Assembly: GCA_934408725.1 (NCBI GenBank)
Contig: CAKRVB010000008.1
Span: 1-64,000 of the forward strand
DNA length: 64,000 bases
Reading direction: 5' to 3'
Source of the DNA: an uncultured Marvinbryantia sp.
GTDB taxonomy: Bacteria > Bacillota > Clostridia > Lachnospirales > Lachnospiraceae
The position numbers were made by a program, and so were the translations under genes. Below the pieces are notes generated by a model. The model ran no database searches, had not been told where the DNA came from, and was given only the letters and a program-made list of their open reading frames with translations. Shown piece after piece: positions 52,261-60,436 of the stretch (position 1 is its first letter; each line of letters begins with the position of its first letter).

Positions 52261-52707
52261 TTATGCTTCTTTCACAGTTACTTTTAAAGAAGCAGTAACC
52301 TTTGGATGAAGCTTTACGCTGACTTCAGTGGTACCAAGAGCGCGAATAGGATTTGGAAGCTGGATTTTTTTCTTGTCAATATCCAGATCAAACTGCTTCT
52401 TTGCCGCTTCGGAAATCTCCTTAGAGGAGATAGAACCGAAGGTCTTGCCGCCTTCGCCGACTTTGATGGAAAGAAGGATTTCTTTGCTGGCCAGGACTTC
52501 TGCAAATGCCTTCGCAGCGTCTAACTGTTCCTGAGCAACTTTAGCCTGATTGGCTTTCTGAAGCTTCAGATCATTCAGATTTTTTGGGGTAGCTTCCACA
52601 CCCAGCTTTTTAGGAAACAGCATATTTCTTGCATATCCATCGCTGACATTCACAGTTTCGCCCTTTTTCCCCAGGGATTTTACATCTTCTAATAAAATTA
52701 CTTTCAT
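52261..52707 (-). CDS. rplI: Ribosomal protein bL9
   Basis: A 148-residue 50S subunit protein that binds 23S rRNA near L1 and helps keep reading frame. N-terminal domain [33 protein letters not shown], a long central helix ([20 protein letters not shown]) and C-terminal domain [17 protein letters not shown] precedes the ATG. It sits 12 bases after gdpP and 15 before dnaB, the usual firmicute order. Confidence 0.98.
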   Translation of the reverse strand: MKVILLEDVKSLGKKGETVNVSDGYARNMLFPKKLGVEATPKNLNDLKLQKANQAKVAQEQLDAAKAFAEVLASKEILLSIKVGEGGKTFGSISSKEISEAAKKQFDLDIDKKKIQLPNPIRALGTTEVSVKLHPKVTASLKVTVKEA

Positions 52708-52719
52708 AGTGTCTCCTCT

Positions 52720-54765
52720 CTAAATGGCGCCTTCTGCAATCATGGCGTCCAGTGTTTCTTTTAATTTTTCTTTGGCTGCTTCCGCAGTCACACCGGCGAG
52801 CTGTGCACCGGCAATATTCATATGGCCTCCTCCGCCCAGACGCTCCATGATGATCTGCACATTCACTTCATCAATAGAGCGGGCGCTGAAGTAAATGATA
52901 TTATTGTAGCTGGTCAGTACAAAGGAAGCCTTTACACCGATGATATTCAGCAGTTCATTGGCTGCCTGAGCACCGATAATCGTTGGCATGTCCAGATTCT
53001 GACTAGGCAGAATACTGATCGCATAACATTCGTGATAAAGTTCTGCTTTTTGAATTGCTTCTGCTCTGGCCTTGTAGGCAGAGATATCATTCCGCATGAT
53101 TTTTCTGACACGGGTCACATCGGCACCACAGCGCCGCAGGTAAGCAGCGGCCTCGAAAGTACGGATACCGGTCTTAGCCAGAAAATTATTGGTATCTACA
53201 ATAATTCCTGCATAAACACAGTCAGCCTCGATACGGGTCAGTTTGACGCCTTCGTTAAAGTACTGAAGAATCTCTGCAACCATTTCACATGCGGAAGAAG
53301 CATATGGTTCCGTATAGGAAAGAGTAGCGTTGCGGATAATCTCACTGCTCTGGCGGTGATGATCCAGTACCACAATCGTCCTGGCACGATCCAGAAGTGC
53401 CGGGTACTCGGTATTGCTTGGCCGGTTGGTATCCACAACAACCAAAACTGTATTGTCATCTACCAGTTCGTCAGCCATCTGATGGTTGATGAACATATCT
53501 GGTTCATAATCCTTATTTTCCAGGAACATGTTCAGATATGGAGTAATGGAATGACTGTTACTGTCAATCAGGACATAAGCCCGTTTGCCTACGCTTCTGG
53601 CAGCACGGAAAATTCCAATTGCTGCTCCAAAAGTATCAATGTCTGTGATCTTATGCCCCATGATCACAACATCATCCTTGGCATTGATAATCTCCAGAAG
53701 AGCCTGAGCCTTGACACGGGCGCGTACACGGGTACTCTTTTCAACCTGTTGGGATTTACCGCCGTAATACGTAATGGAGGCAGCATCCTTTACAACTGCC
53801 TGATCTCCGCCACGGCCAAGAGCCAGGTCGATTGCCGCATGAGCAAAAGAATAATTTTCCTGATAATTCTTGCCATTCGTACCGATACCGATACTTAACG
53901 TAATATTCATCTCGTTTCCCACATTGACGGTTTTGATATCTTCCATCAGAGAAAAACGTCCCTCCCGCATACTGTTCAGGTATCGCTGCTGGATGATGAT
54001 AAAATATTTATCTTTTTCCAGCTTCTTCATAATGCCCTGGTGATTGCTGATATATTTGTCAATCTTACGGTCAATCAAAGCGAGCAGAAGAGACTTGCGG
54101 ACATCATCCATACTGTCCAGAACATCGTCATAATTGTCGATGTAGATCAATCCGACTACCAGCTTCTGCTCTTCATTCAGACGTTTATACTGCATTAGCT
54201 CCGTATCATCAAACATGTAAAGAGTATACAGATAACTCTGATCGTCCGGAACAACCAGCAGATCTGAGGAAGACTGCCATTCATCGATATGAATACGTCT
54301 CACCTGAATCCGAAAATTCTTTCCATTGATCAACGTTTCCAGTTCAGTGGTTTCCTGTTCGTGGGGCAGCTGTGACAGACACAGATCAGGGATCAGTGTA
54401 GTGATTACCTGATGGTAACGGTTGTTTTTCCCAAATAATGTCTGCATCTCATGGTTCATCCATACTGTTTTTCCGTCGATATCCAGGAGACCGTAAGGAA
54501 TACTGAATTCTTCCAGCATCTGGCGCTGTACCTGCCCATATTCAGCAGCGAAGGATACCAGTTCTTTCATGACGGATGGCTTATATACAAAAAACAGAGC
54601 CACGACAACCACCAGATAAATACAGGTGAAAATCAGAGCCACCAGCCCGGCCTGTTTGCTGCATGCAAAGACCGCCACATCCATAATCAACAGCAGGACA
54701 ATTACAAAAATAGGCCATTCCAGGTAGGACTTTAATTTTCCTCCCCAGGATACCTGTTGTTTCAT
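52720..54765 (-). CDS. gdpP: c-di-AMP phosphodiesterase GdpP (DHH family)
   Basis: A 681-residue membrane phosphodiesterase that hydrolyses cyclic di-AMP. Two N-terminal membrane segments (WPIFVIVLLLIMDVAVFA, LVALIFTCIYLVVVVALFF), a degenerate PAS domain (LLDIDGKTVWMNHEMQTLF), a degenerate GGDEF domain (YIDNYDDVLDSMDD), then DHH (DHHRQ) and DHHA1 (GGGGHMNIAGAQL) catalytic domains. Start at 54765 is preferred: GGGAGTGA lies six bases before it. Located 17 bases after the DUF885 gene. c-di-AMP turnover links to cell wall and potassium control. Confidence 0.94.
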   Translation of the reverse strand: MKQQVSWGGKLKSYLEWPIFVIVLLLIMDVAVFACSKQAGLVALIFTCIYLVVVVALFFVYKPSVMKELVSFAAEYGQVQRQMLEEFSIPYGLLDIDGKTVWMNHEMQTLFGKNNRYHQVITTLIPDLCLSQLPHEQETTELETLINGKNFRIQVRRIHIDEWQSSSDLLVVPDDQSYLYTLYMFDDTELMQYKRLNEEQKLVVGLIYIDNYDDVLDSMDDVRKSLLLALIDRKIDKYISNHQGIMKKLEKDKYFIIIQQRYLNSMREGRFSLMEDIKTVNVGNEMNITLSIGIGTNGKNYQENYSFAHAAIDLALGRGGDQAVVKDAASITYYGGKSQQVEKSTRVRARVKAQALLEIINAKDDVVIMGHKITDIDTFGAAIGIFRAARSVGKRAYVLIDSNSHSITPYLNMFLENKDYEPDMFINHQMADELVDDNTVLVVVDTNRPSNTEYPALLDRARTIVVLDHHRQSSEIIRNATLSYTEPYASSACEMVAEILQYFNEGVKLTRIEADCVYAGIIVDTNNFLAKTGIRTFEAAAYLRRCGADVTRVRKIMRNDISAYKARAEAIQKAELYHECYAISILPSQNLDMPTIIGAQAANELLNIIGVKASFVLTSYNNIIYFSARSIDEVNVQIIMERLGGGGHMNIAGAQLAGVTAEAAKEKLKETLDAMIAEGAI

Positions 54766-54782
54766 AGTATCACTCCCATCGT

Positions 54783-56534
54783 TCATAATGAACAATTATA
54801 GCATAGTTTCAGGTATTTTTCCAGTACCGGGAAAGGACAGGGACCGATTTCCAGAACATACTGATGGAAGGTGGTAATCTGAAACTGATCTGGCCAGTTT
54901 TTCTGGCACCAGTTACGCAGATCCAGAAAACTCAGGTAGCCGAGATAATATTTCAAATAATTGGCCGGTGACTCCAGAACAGCATCGAAGATAGCATCTG
55001 CAGAGGCGGTTCCGGAGACACCAAGATTTTGCAGAAAATGACGTACGTCTTCTCTGGTAAAGCCATGATAATGAACATAAATATCGATCAGTGAAGAAAG
55101 TCCAAGCAGCATAGAGCGATGTTTCTGTGCAAGAGAAATGGCTGCCGCCTCTTCTTTTGAACAATCTCTGGCTGCGTAGCCATAGCTGATCATTTCCACA
55201 TAAGTGGCCCAGCCCTCTGTATAACCGCCAAATCCCAGCAGACTGCGCAAAGGAGAAAGAAAGCTGCCAGAATAACGATTTTGGTAGAGATGGCCAGGAA
55301 AGCCTTCGTGAGCCAGAGTTGTGTATAGATCCAGACCGGTATAGCCAGCTGACGGATTCAGGTAAATGACATTGGTATCCAGATCATCGACCGGGGCAGT
55401 CAGATAAAAAGCAGGACTTAAGTAAGGAGAAAGGCAGCTATCTACATATTTTAACTGATAATCTGTGCCTGGAATGGAGGGAAAGTCATTCGCCATTTTC
55501 TGCCTGAGATCAAGAAGCATATCGGAAGGATTTTCGGTAAAAAGATGAGGGGAGCACAGAGATGCTTCCGGGTATTGCGTCAGAATCTGTCGACAGGCGG
55601 AGGCATCCTTCAGGAGCTGCTGCTGAATACGGTTCTGAATGGAACTGACCGAAAGTGCAGATCCTGTAGAGGTCTGCACCAGAAATTCATAATAGGAACG
55701 CCCATCTGGAAGATAGTATAATCCCATTTCATTGCGGCAGGAAGATTTCAGATCAGTGAGACCGTGAATCAGAAGCTGGTAGGCTGGCAAAACATGTTGT
55801 TGTACAATTCGTTGGTTTTCCTTCATAAAGATCAGTTTCTCTTCAGATGAAAGTTCGTCCATGGCAGCAATTTTTTGCCTGAAAATACGAATCAGGAGAT
55901 GTTCCGACAGGGGGACTTCGGAAAAAGATCTGCATTGCTGTATGATACCATCCGCACAGGAAGATGGCATAAAAAGGCCATGTGCCGCTTTTTGACGTTC
56001 ATAAGCAAGTAAAGAAGAAAAGTACTGATCGGTTTTGGATATAAGCTTAAGATACGTACGTACATCACGGACGGAGTCAAAACGATATTCGCCCAGCAGA
56101 ATGGGAAGCTGCGCCTGGATACCTGTCGTAGCACCGAGTGGTTCCGCATAGCCGGAAAACTGTTTGGAAGTCTGGCTCTGCTGCAGAAGAAGCAAAAGAA
56201 TATCATAGGTAATCTGGTCAGAATGAGACAGGGAAGCAGGGGGGATCCTTTTCAGCTGCCGCAAATATTGACTGGTAAGATCTTCCTGATCTGTGACTGG
56301 CTGATAGCTGACAGGAATTTCCGTAATACCGCATGATTGTGGATCCTTCAGCGTATAATGAAGTGTCAGGGTACTGGAAGTTACTTCTTTCGAAAAAATA
56401 GTCTGTGTCAGCTTTTGAAAAGAGGCAGAGGCAAGATGCATATAAAGATGGAAACAGACCGTCATGGAAAAAAGAAAAAACAGGAACACGCCGCCAGTCA
56501 GAAAGATTTTTTTGCGGGATATTTTTTGAAACAT
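54783..56534 (-). CDS. DUF885 family zinc-dependent peptidase-like protein
   Basis: A 583-residue protein with an N-terminal signal anchor (about 8-30: KIFLTGGVFLFFLFSMTVC) and a largely helical extracellular DUF885 domain. H409EGFPGH415 is the zinc-site HExxxGH-type motif of this family, with an upstream TEGWATYVE segment supplying the Glu. Members are thought to be metallopeptidases; activity has been shown for only a few. First gene of the minus-strand operon leading to gdpP-rplI-dnaB. Opens with AGGAGCCACC on its strand. Confidence 0.87.
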   Translation of the reverse strand: MFQKISRKKIFLTGGVFLFFLFSMTVCFHLYMHLASASFQKLTQTIFSKEVTSSTLTLHYTLKDPQSCGITEIPVSYQPVTDQEDLTSQYLRQLKRIPPASLSHSDQITYDILLLLLQQSQTSKQFSGYAEPLGATTGIQAQLPILLGEYRFDSVRDVRTYLKLISKTDQYFSSLLAYERQKAAHGLFMPSSCADGIIQQCRSFSEVPLSEHLLIRIFRQKIAAMDELSSEEKLIFMKENQRIVQQHVLPAYQLLIHGLTDLKSSCRNEMGLYYLPDGRSYYEFLVQTSTGSALSVSSIQNRIQQQLLKDASACRQILTQYPEASLCSPHLFTENPSDMLLDLRQKMANDFPSIPGTDYQLKYVDSCLSPYLSPAFYLTAPVDDLDTNVIYLNPSAGYTGLDLYTTLAHEGFPGHLYQNRYSGSFLSPLRSLLGFGGYTEGWATYVEMISYGYAARDCSKEEAAAISLAQKHRSMLLGLSSLIDIYVHYHGFTREDVRHFLQNLGVSGTASADAIFDAVLESPANYLKYYLGYLSFLDLRNWCQKNWPDQFQITTFHQYVLEIGPCPFPVLEKYLKLCYNCSL

Positions 56535-56586
56535 AGGTGGCTCCTAAAGTTTTTTATATGATATGACGACAAAGTGTAAATTATAC

Positions 56587-56615
56587 TTGCAATAAGTGCA
56601 ATAAAATGATATAGT
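56587..56615 (+). promoter_or_regulatory. Promoter of the TasA/SipW-like operon
   Basis: TTGCAA (56587-56592), 17 bp, TATAGT (56610-56615). The predicted start near 56622 leaves a leader of about 188 bases before the first gene. Confidence 0.65.
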
Positions 56616-56702
56616 ATGAGTGTTCATCGAGAATGCATTCTGTATTCTCAAAAGGGATCCGGCAATTCTGCCATTTATTCCTGAATTGAAAAGTAAAACA
56701 GC

Positions 56703-56735
56703 AAAGGAGGAATGCCTATGATTGTATCAGGCTGA
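56703..56735 (+). promoter_or_regulatory. Mini-ORF with consensus ribosome site in the operon leader
   Basis: AAAGGAGG (56703-56710) is followed by ATG at 56718 and codons for Met-Ile-Val-Ser-Gly, then TGA (56733-56735); an in-frame ATG at 56712 would add Met-Pro. It is upstream of the first structural gene. It could act by translation-coupled control or be a chance site. Confidence 0.45.
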
Positions 56736-56809
56736 TTTTGCGCATGGGAACTTGTAAATCGTAAAAGAGGCGTTTTTAGGCCGCCTGACAGAAAGGGTGA
56801 AAATGAAAT

Positions 56810-57319
56810 ATGAAGAAATTAGCTGCCGTGATGCTGGCATTTCTGATTGCGGGTATCAGTACCGGAGCTGTGTTTGCATATCTGACAGCGCAGGAAAGCG
56901 CAGAGAATATCGTAACTGCCGCTGATACAGATATCAAAATAACAGAAAAATTTGATCCCCCGGGAGAACTGGAACCTGGAATGCGGATTGTCAAGTCAGC
57001 AGCAGTGACCAGTCATTCCTCAGTGGACTGTTATGTGCGCATGCAGGTGAAATTTTCCAGTTTAAAGGCACAGCAGTTCTGTGAAGAACTGGAGGTACTG
57101 GAAGGATGGGAGAAAAAGCAGGATGGATATTATTACTGGAGAGAAAAAGTGAGTCCGGGAGGTACTACCGGGGCTCTGTTCTCACAGGTAAAGATTCGGT
57201 CTGATGCAGAAAAAGAAGATCTGGAGAAATTTGAAATTCTGGTTTATGCAGAGGCGGTGTCCTGCAAAGATAATAACATGGAAACAGCATGGGAGAACAT
57301 GGATGGATCGATAGAATAA
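56810..57319 (+). CDS. TasA/CalY-like secreted protein 1
   Basis: A 169-residue exported protein with a SipW-type signal peptide: KKLAAVMLAFLIAGISTGAVFAYLTAQESAENIVTAADTDIKITE, the AYxT...N.. pattern after the hydrophobic core being typical of camelysin/TasA substrates. The mature part is beta-rich with YVRMQVKFSSL and ILVYAEAVSCKDNN. It is the first gene of a tight six-gene operon that encodes a dedicated signal peptidase. TasA family proteins form matrix fibres in Bacillus; whether this one does is inference. AAAGGGTGA precedes the ATG. Confidence 0.8.
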   Translation: MKKLAAVMLAFLIAGISTGAVFAYLTAQESAENIVTAADTDIKITEKFDPPGELEPGMRIVKSAAVTSHSSVDCYVRMQVKFSSLKAQQFCEELEVLEGWEKKQDGYYYWREKVSPGGTTGALFSQVKIRSDAEKEDLEKFEILVYAEAVSCKDNNMETAWENMDGSIE

Positions 57320-57343
57320 GAAACAGGAGGACAGTGATCAGAT

Positions 57344-58117
57344 ATGAAAACAGACGCAGGAAAATCAAACAGAGTTCGAACCTGGAAACGTTTGGGATGC
57401 ATAATGGCAGTTGGGATGATTGGCGCAGCAGGCGCCTGGCAGACGTATAGTTATTTTATGGAAAAAGAGGAAATAACGAATGTATTTACAGTCGGAGATT
57501 TTGATATCAGTTTGAAAGAATCAGAGTGGGATCCGGAAGATGGAGACGGAGTGAACCTCTATCCAGGTTATACCGTATATAAAAATCCAACGGTAAAGAA
57601 TGTGACGGATGCAACGACTGGGGCACAGCCCTGTTATCTTCAGATGAGAATGAAAGTACAGGATGAGAACGGACAGGTAATAACGAATCCGGAAATTCTG
57701 AATATGATTCGACAGACGATCCATTATGACGCAACTTATAATGGCAGCTGGGACAAAACAGGAGAAGGAAAGAAGCTGCAGCAGGGAAGAATCCCAGGAT
57801 ATTCCCAAAAAGAAAGTGAGAAATTTCCAATGGTGAATCCAGAGTTCGCAGAAGTAAACACAGGAAATCAGGGGGAATACCTGTTTCAGTATCAGGGAAA
57901 CAAGCAGGGAGTGATGGATATAGATGATGAGGCAGTATTGTTTACGAATATTGTAATTCCAACGGAATGGGGAGTAAAAGAGATGGAAAAAGTGGGAAGA
58001 TTTCAGATACAGGTAACTGCAGAAGCAATTCAGGCAAATGGGTTTGTTTCGTCCCAGGATGCGTTTCAGGTACTTGGTGAGAGCGTGGAAAAAGGAGTGC
58101 TAAATGAAGAAAGCTAA
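57344..58117 (+). CDS. TasA/CalY-like secreted protein 2
   Basis: A 257-residue exported protein. N-terminal basic region, hydrophobic core (LGCIMAVGMIGAAGA), then YSYFMEKEEITNVFTVGDFDISLKE, the strongest TasA/CalY signature of the set (N-x-FTVG). The body has beta strands and NPTVKNVTDATTGAQPCYLQMRMKV and ends QVTAEAIQANGF. AGGAGG lies 13 bases upstream, a wide but acceptable spacing. Next gene overlaps by 14 bases. Probable matrix or pilus-fibre subunit. Confidence 0.82.
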   Translation: MKTDAGKSNRVRTWKRLGCIMAVGMIGAAGAWQTYSYFMEKEEITNVFTVGDFDISLKESEWDPEDGDGVNLYPGYTVYKNPTVKNVTDATTGAQPCYLQMRMKVQDENGQVITNPEILNMIRQTIHYDATYNGSWDKTGEGKKLQQGRIPGYSQKESEKFPMVNPEFAEVNTGNQGEYLFQYQGNKQGVMDIDDEAVLFTNIVIPTEWGVKEMEKVGRFQIQVTAEAIQANGFVSSQDAFQVLGESVEKGVLNEES

Positions 58118-59321
58118 GAAATTGACGGTAATTCTCACGGTACTTGGCATCTGTATGCTATCTGGTGCAGGAATCCTGGGATACTGGAAAATGACAGGAA
58201 ACAGTGGAAATATTCTGACTATGGCTTCTTTTCAAAATCAGATTGAAGAAGAGTATCGGATACCGGATAAAGTAGATCCGGGCCAGACCATTGATAAAGT
58301 GGTCAATGTAAAAAATACCGGAACAGCAGACAGCAGGATTCGGGTAAAGTTAAGAAAAATGTTTGGCGAGCGGACCAAGAATGGCAGCTTTTTGGAAGAT
58401 CCGGAATTAGATCCGGAAATGATTCTGATTCAGTGTAATGACAGATATTGGAAACAAATGCAGGATGGCTACTATTATTACACGGAAATTCTGAAAGCAG
58501 GAAACAGAACCAAAGAACCATTATTTGAATCTTATACGCTGGACAAAATGGCTGGCAATGAGTATCGAAAAAAGGAAGCCAGAATTGTTGTCACGATGGA
58601 AGCGGTACAGGCCCAGGACGTTGCAGAAGAGATCTGGGGTGTGTCGGACGGAGAACTGGGAATCACCAGACCGGAGAATGAGAAAGCTGAAGCAACAGAA
58701 GTTATTTATCTGGGGCAGCGGGGTGGGTTTCAGATGACGGAAAGTGACACAGATCTGTTCGCTTCTTTTAAGAATCTGACTCCAGGGTGCGCGCGTACTC
58801 AGATCATTGAACTGGAAAATAAATCATCGGAGGAAATACAGCTGTATCTGCGTGCAGAAGCAGCAACTCAGAAAAGCATGGATGCCGACACAGCCAGACT
58901 GGTGAGAGAACTGCTGGAGAAACATGCAATTATTGAAATAACAGGATCACAGGGGACACTTTATCAGGGACCGGTATCCGGAAATCTCAAAGGAAATGGA
59001 AATACCATGAAAGAAGACCTGTATCTGGGAACATGGAAAGCTGGGCAGAAGAAAAAAATGCAGGTAAAACTGGCATTGTCGGAAGAAATGGATAATGAGT
59101 TCCGCAAACTGACAGGAAAAGTGCGTTGGGTGTTTACTGCAAAAGGAGAAGATGAAAAGACCGTGACATCTGTTTATGCACCATCTACCGGTGATAACAC
59201 GGAGACAGGAATGTGGATTGCACTGCTTGGATTCAGTGCATTTTTCCTGGCGGCAGCTTTTGCAGTTGAGAGAAGCTACAGCAGGAGGGAAGGGCATGAA
59301 GCTGATAAGAGGGATTCTTGA
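58104..59321 (+). CDS. TasA-like surface protein 3 with sortase-like C-terminus
   Basis: A 405-residue protein with two beta-sandwich units, the first resembling the TasA domain (GYWKMTGNSGNILTM, VNVKNTGTADSRIRVKLRK, TMEAVQAQD) and the second similar (IELENKSSEEIQLYLRAEAATQK). The C-terminus ends APSTGDNTETGMWIALLGFSAFFLAAAFAVERSYSRR: a PxTGD-type sortase motif, a hydrophobic helix and a basic tail, so it can be anchored to the cell wall. AAGGAG precedes the ATG. It overlaps the signal-peptidase gene by 26 bases. It may be the wall anchor for the fibre. Confidence 0.82.
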   Translation: MKKAKKLTVILTVLGICMLSGAGILGYWKMTGNSGNILTMASFQNQIEEEYRIPDKVDPGQTIDKVVNVKNTGTADSRIRVKLRKMFGERTKNGSFLEDPELDPEMILIQCNDRYWKQMQDGYYYYTEILKAGNRTKEPLFESYTLDKMAGNEYRKKEARIVVTMEAVQAQDVAEEIWGVSDGELGITRPENEKAEATEVIYLGQRGGFQMTESDTDLFASFKNLTPGCARTQIIELENKSSEEIQLYLRAEAATQKSMDADTARLVRELLEKHAIIEITGSQGTLYQGPVSGNLKGNGNTMKEDLYLGTWKAGQKKKMQVKLALSEEMDNEFRKLTGKVRWVFTAKGEDEKTVTSVYAPSTGDNTETGMWIALLGFSAFFLAAAFAVERSYSRREGHEADKRDS

Positions 59322-59814
59322 ACTGGTTATGGCTGGATTTTTGCTGGCGTGTATGCTGCTGTCGGTGCCAAAATTGTGGAATTATGGCATCTATACAGTT
59401 ACCAGCGGAAGTATGGAACCGGAAATCCATACAGGGGATGTAATTTATATCAGGACAGTGAAGTTTGGTGATTTACGGGAAGGTGACGTGATCACATTCT
59501 CTTTGAATCAGGGAAAAACAACGGTGACTCATCGCATTCAGAAAATAGATAAAAAGAATGGACTGCTTCAGACCAAAGGTGATGCAAATGAAGAAAGTGA
59601 CCGAACCTGGATTAAAGAGGATACGGTGTTGGGAAAAGTAGAATATTCTGTGCGTGGGCTGGGATATCTGGCCTTGCTGGCTTCGTCGGTGAGTGGAAAG
59701 CTATTTCTTCTGGCAGTATTTATGTGGATGATCGCAGCACAGATTGCAGTAGCCGGGATCGGAATGATCCGGGAAAGAAGGGGAATGTATGTTTATCAGA
59801 AAAAAGAAAGTTAA
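59296..59814 (+). CDS. sipW: SipW-type (ER-type) signal peptidase I
   Basis: A 172-residue membrane signal peptidase with a membrane segment at each end. The catalytic pair is Ser39 (SGSMEPE) and His79 (VTHRI), in place of the usual bacterial Ser-Lys pair; this is the ER/archaeal type typified by B. subtilis SipW, which processes TasA and TapA. GDVIYI, FSLNQGK and GDANEE-type boxes follow. ATG at 59296 has AGGAGGGA upstream; it overlaps the end of gene 3. The next gene starts 26 bases before its stop. It should mature the surrounding TasA-like proteins. Confidence 0.93.
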   Translation: MKLIRGILELVMAGFLLACMLLSVPKLWNYGIYTVTSGSMEPEIHTGDVIYIRTVKFGDLREGDVITFSLNQGKTTVTHRIQKIDKKNGLLQTKGDANEESDRTWIKEDTVLGKVEYSVRGLGYLALLASSVSGKLFLLAVFMWMIAAQIAVAGIGMIRERRGMYVYQKKES

Positions 59815-60436
59815 GACTATTTTATGGGGACTGACAGGAACTCTGCTCTTTTTGGCATCAGCAGCGGTGACCTGTGCTTATTTTACCAGTACGGATCTGA
59901 CAGTGACAAATGTGTTTATACCTGGAACGGTACGGGCAGAATTGACAGAAACAGACTGGGAAGAAAAATCAGGAGAACATATGCTTCCGGGGGAGACACG
60001 CCAGAAGAATCCGGCAGTAAGAAATACAGGAACTCTGGAAGCATGGATGTTTCTGGAAGTAGAGATTCCGGTGAGGAAGATTGCGCTGGTGGATCCGGAG
60101 ACCAGGAGAAAAATGCCGGAAACAGAGACAGAACTGTTCACTTTTTCGACCAGTCAGAACTGGGAATTGCTGGAACGTAGTGAAGAATACAACTGTGTGC
60201 GATATCTCTATGGCTGCCGGGAACTGACAGCGCCTCTGCAGGAGACAGACTGTCTGTTTGAACATATCACAGCGGTACCTTACCTGGAGGGAAGTCTGAA
60301 TGACCGGGAGAAATTAAAGATTCCTGTAATGGCGAAAGCGATACAGAAAAATATTGCACCGGAAGGAACAAGCCTGAAAGAAATTTATCAGATTTATCTG
60401 AAACAGCAGGAGATGGAAAGGAGTACAGAGGAATGA
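59789..60436 (+). CDS. TasA/CalY-like secreted protein 4
   Basis: A 215-residue exported protein. It opens MFIRKKKVKTILWG, followed by a hydrophobic core and CAYFTSTDLTVTNVFIPGTVRAELTE, the AYFT-NxF pattern of SipW substrates. The mature part has LPGETRQKNPAVRNTGTLEAWMFLEVEIP and ends near KIPVMAKAIQKNI, paralleling the other members. No wall anchor. AGAAGGGGA precedes the ATG. Its stop overlaps the next start as ATGA, so translation is coupled to the large adhesin-like gene. Confidence 0.82.
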   Translation: MFIRKKKVKTILWGLTGTLLFLASAAVTCAYFTSTDLTVTNVFIPGTVRAELTETDWEEKSGEHMLPGETRQKNPAVRNTGTLEAWMFLEVEIPVRKIALVDPETRRKMPETETELFTFSTSQNWELLERSEEYNCVRYLYGCRELTAPLQETDCLFEHITAVPYLEGSLNDREKLKIPVMAKAIQKNIAPEGTSLKEIYQIYLKQQEMERSTEE

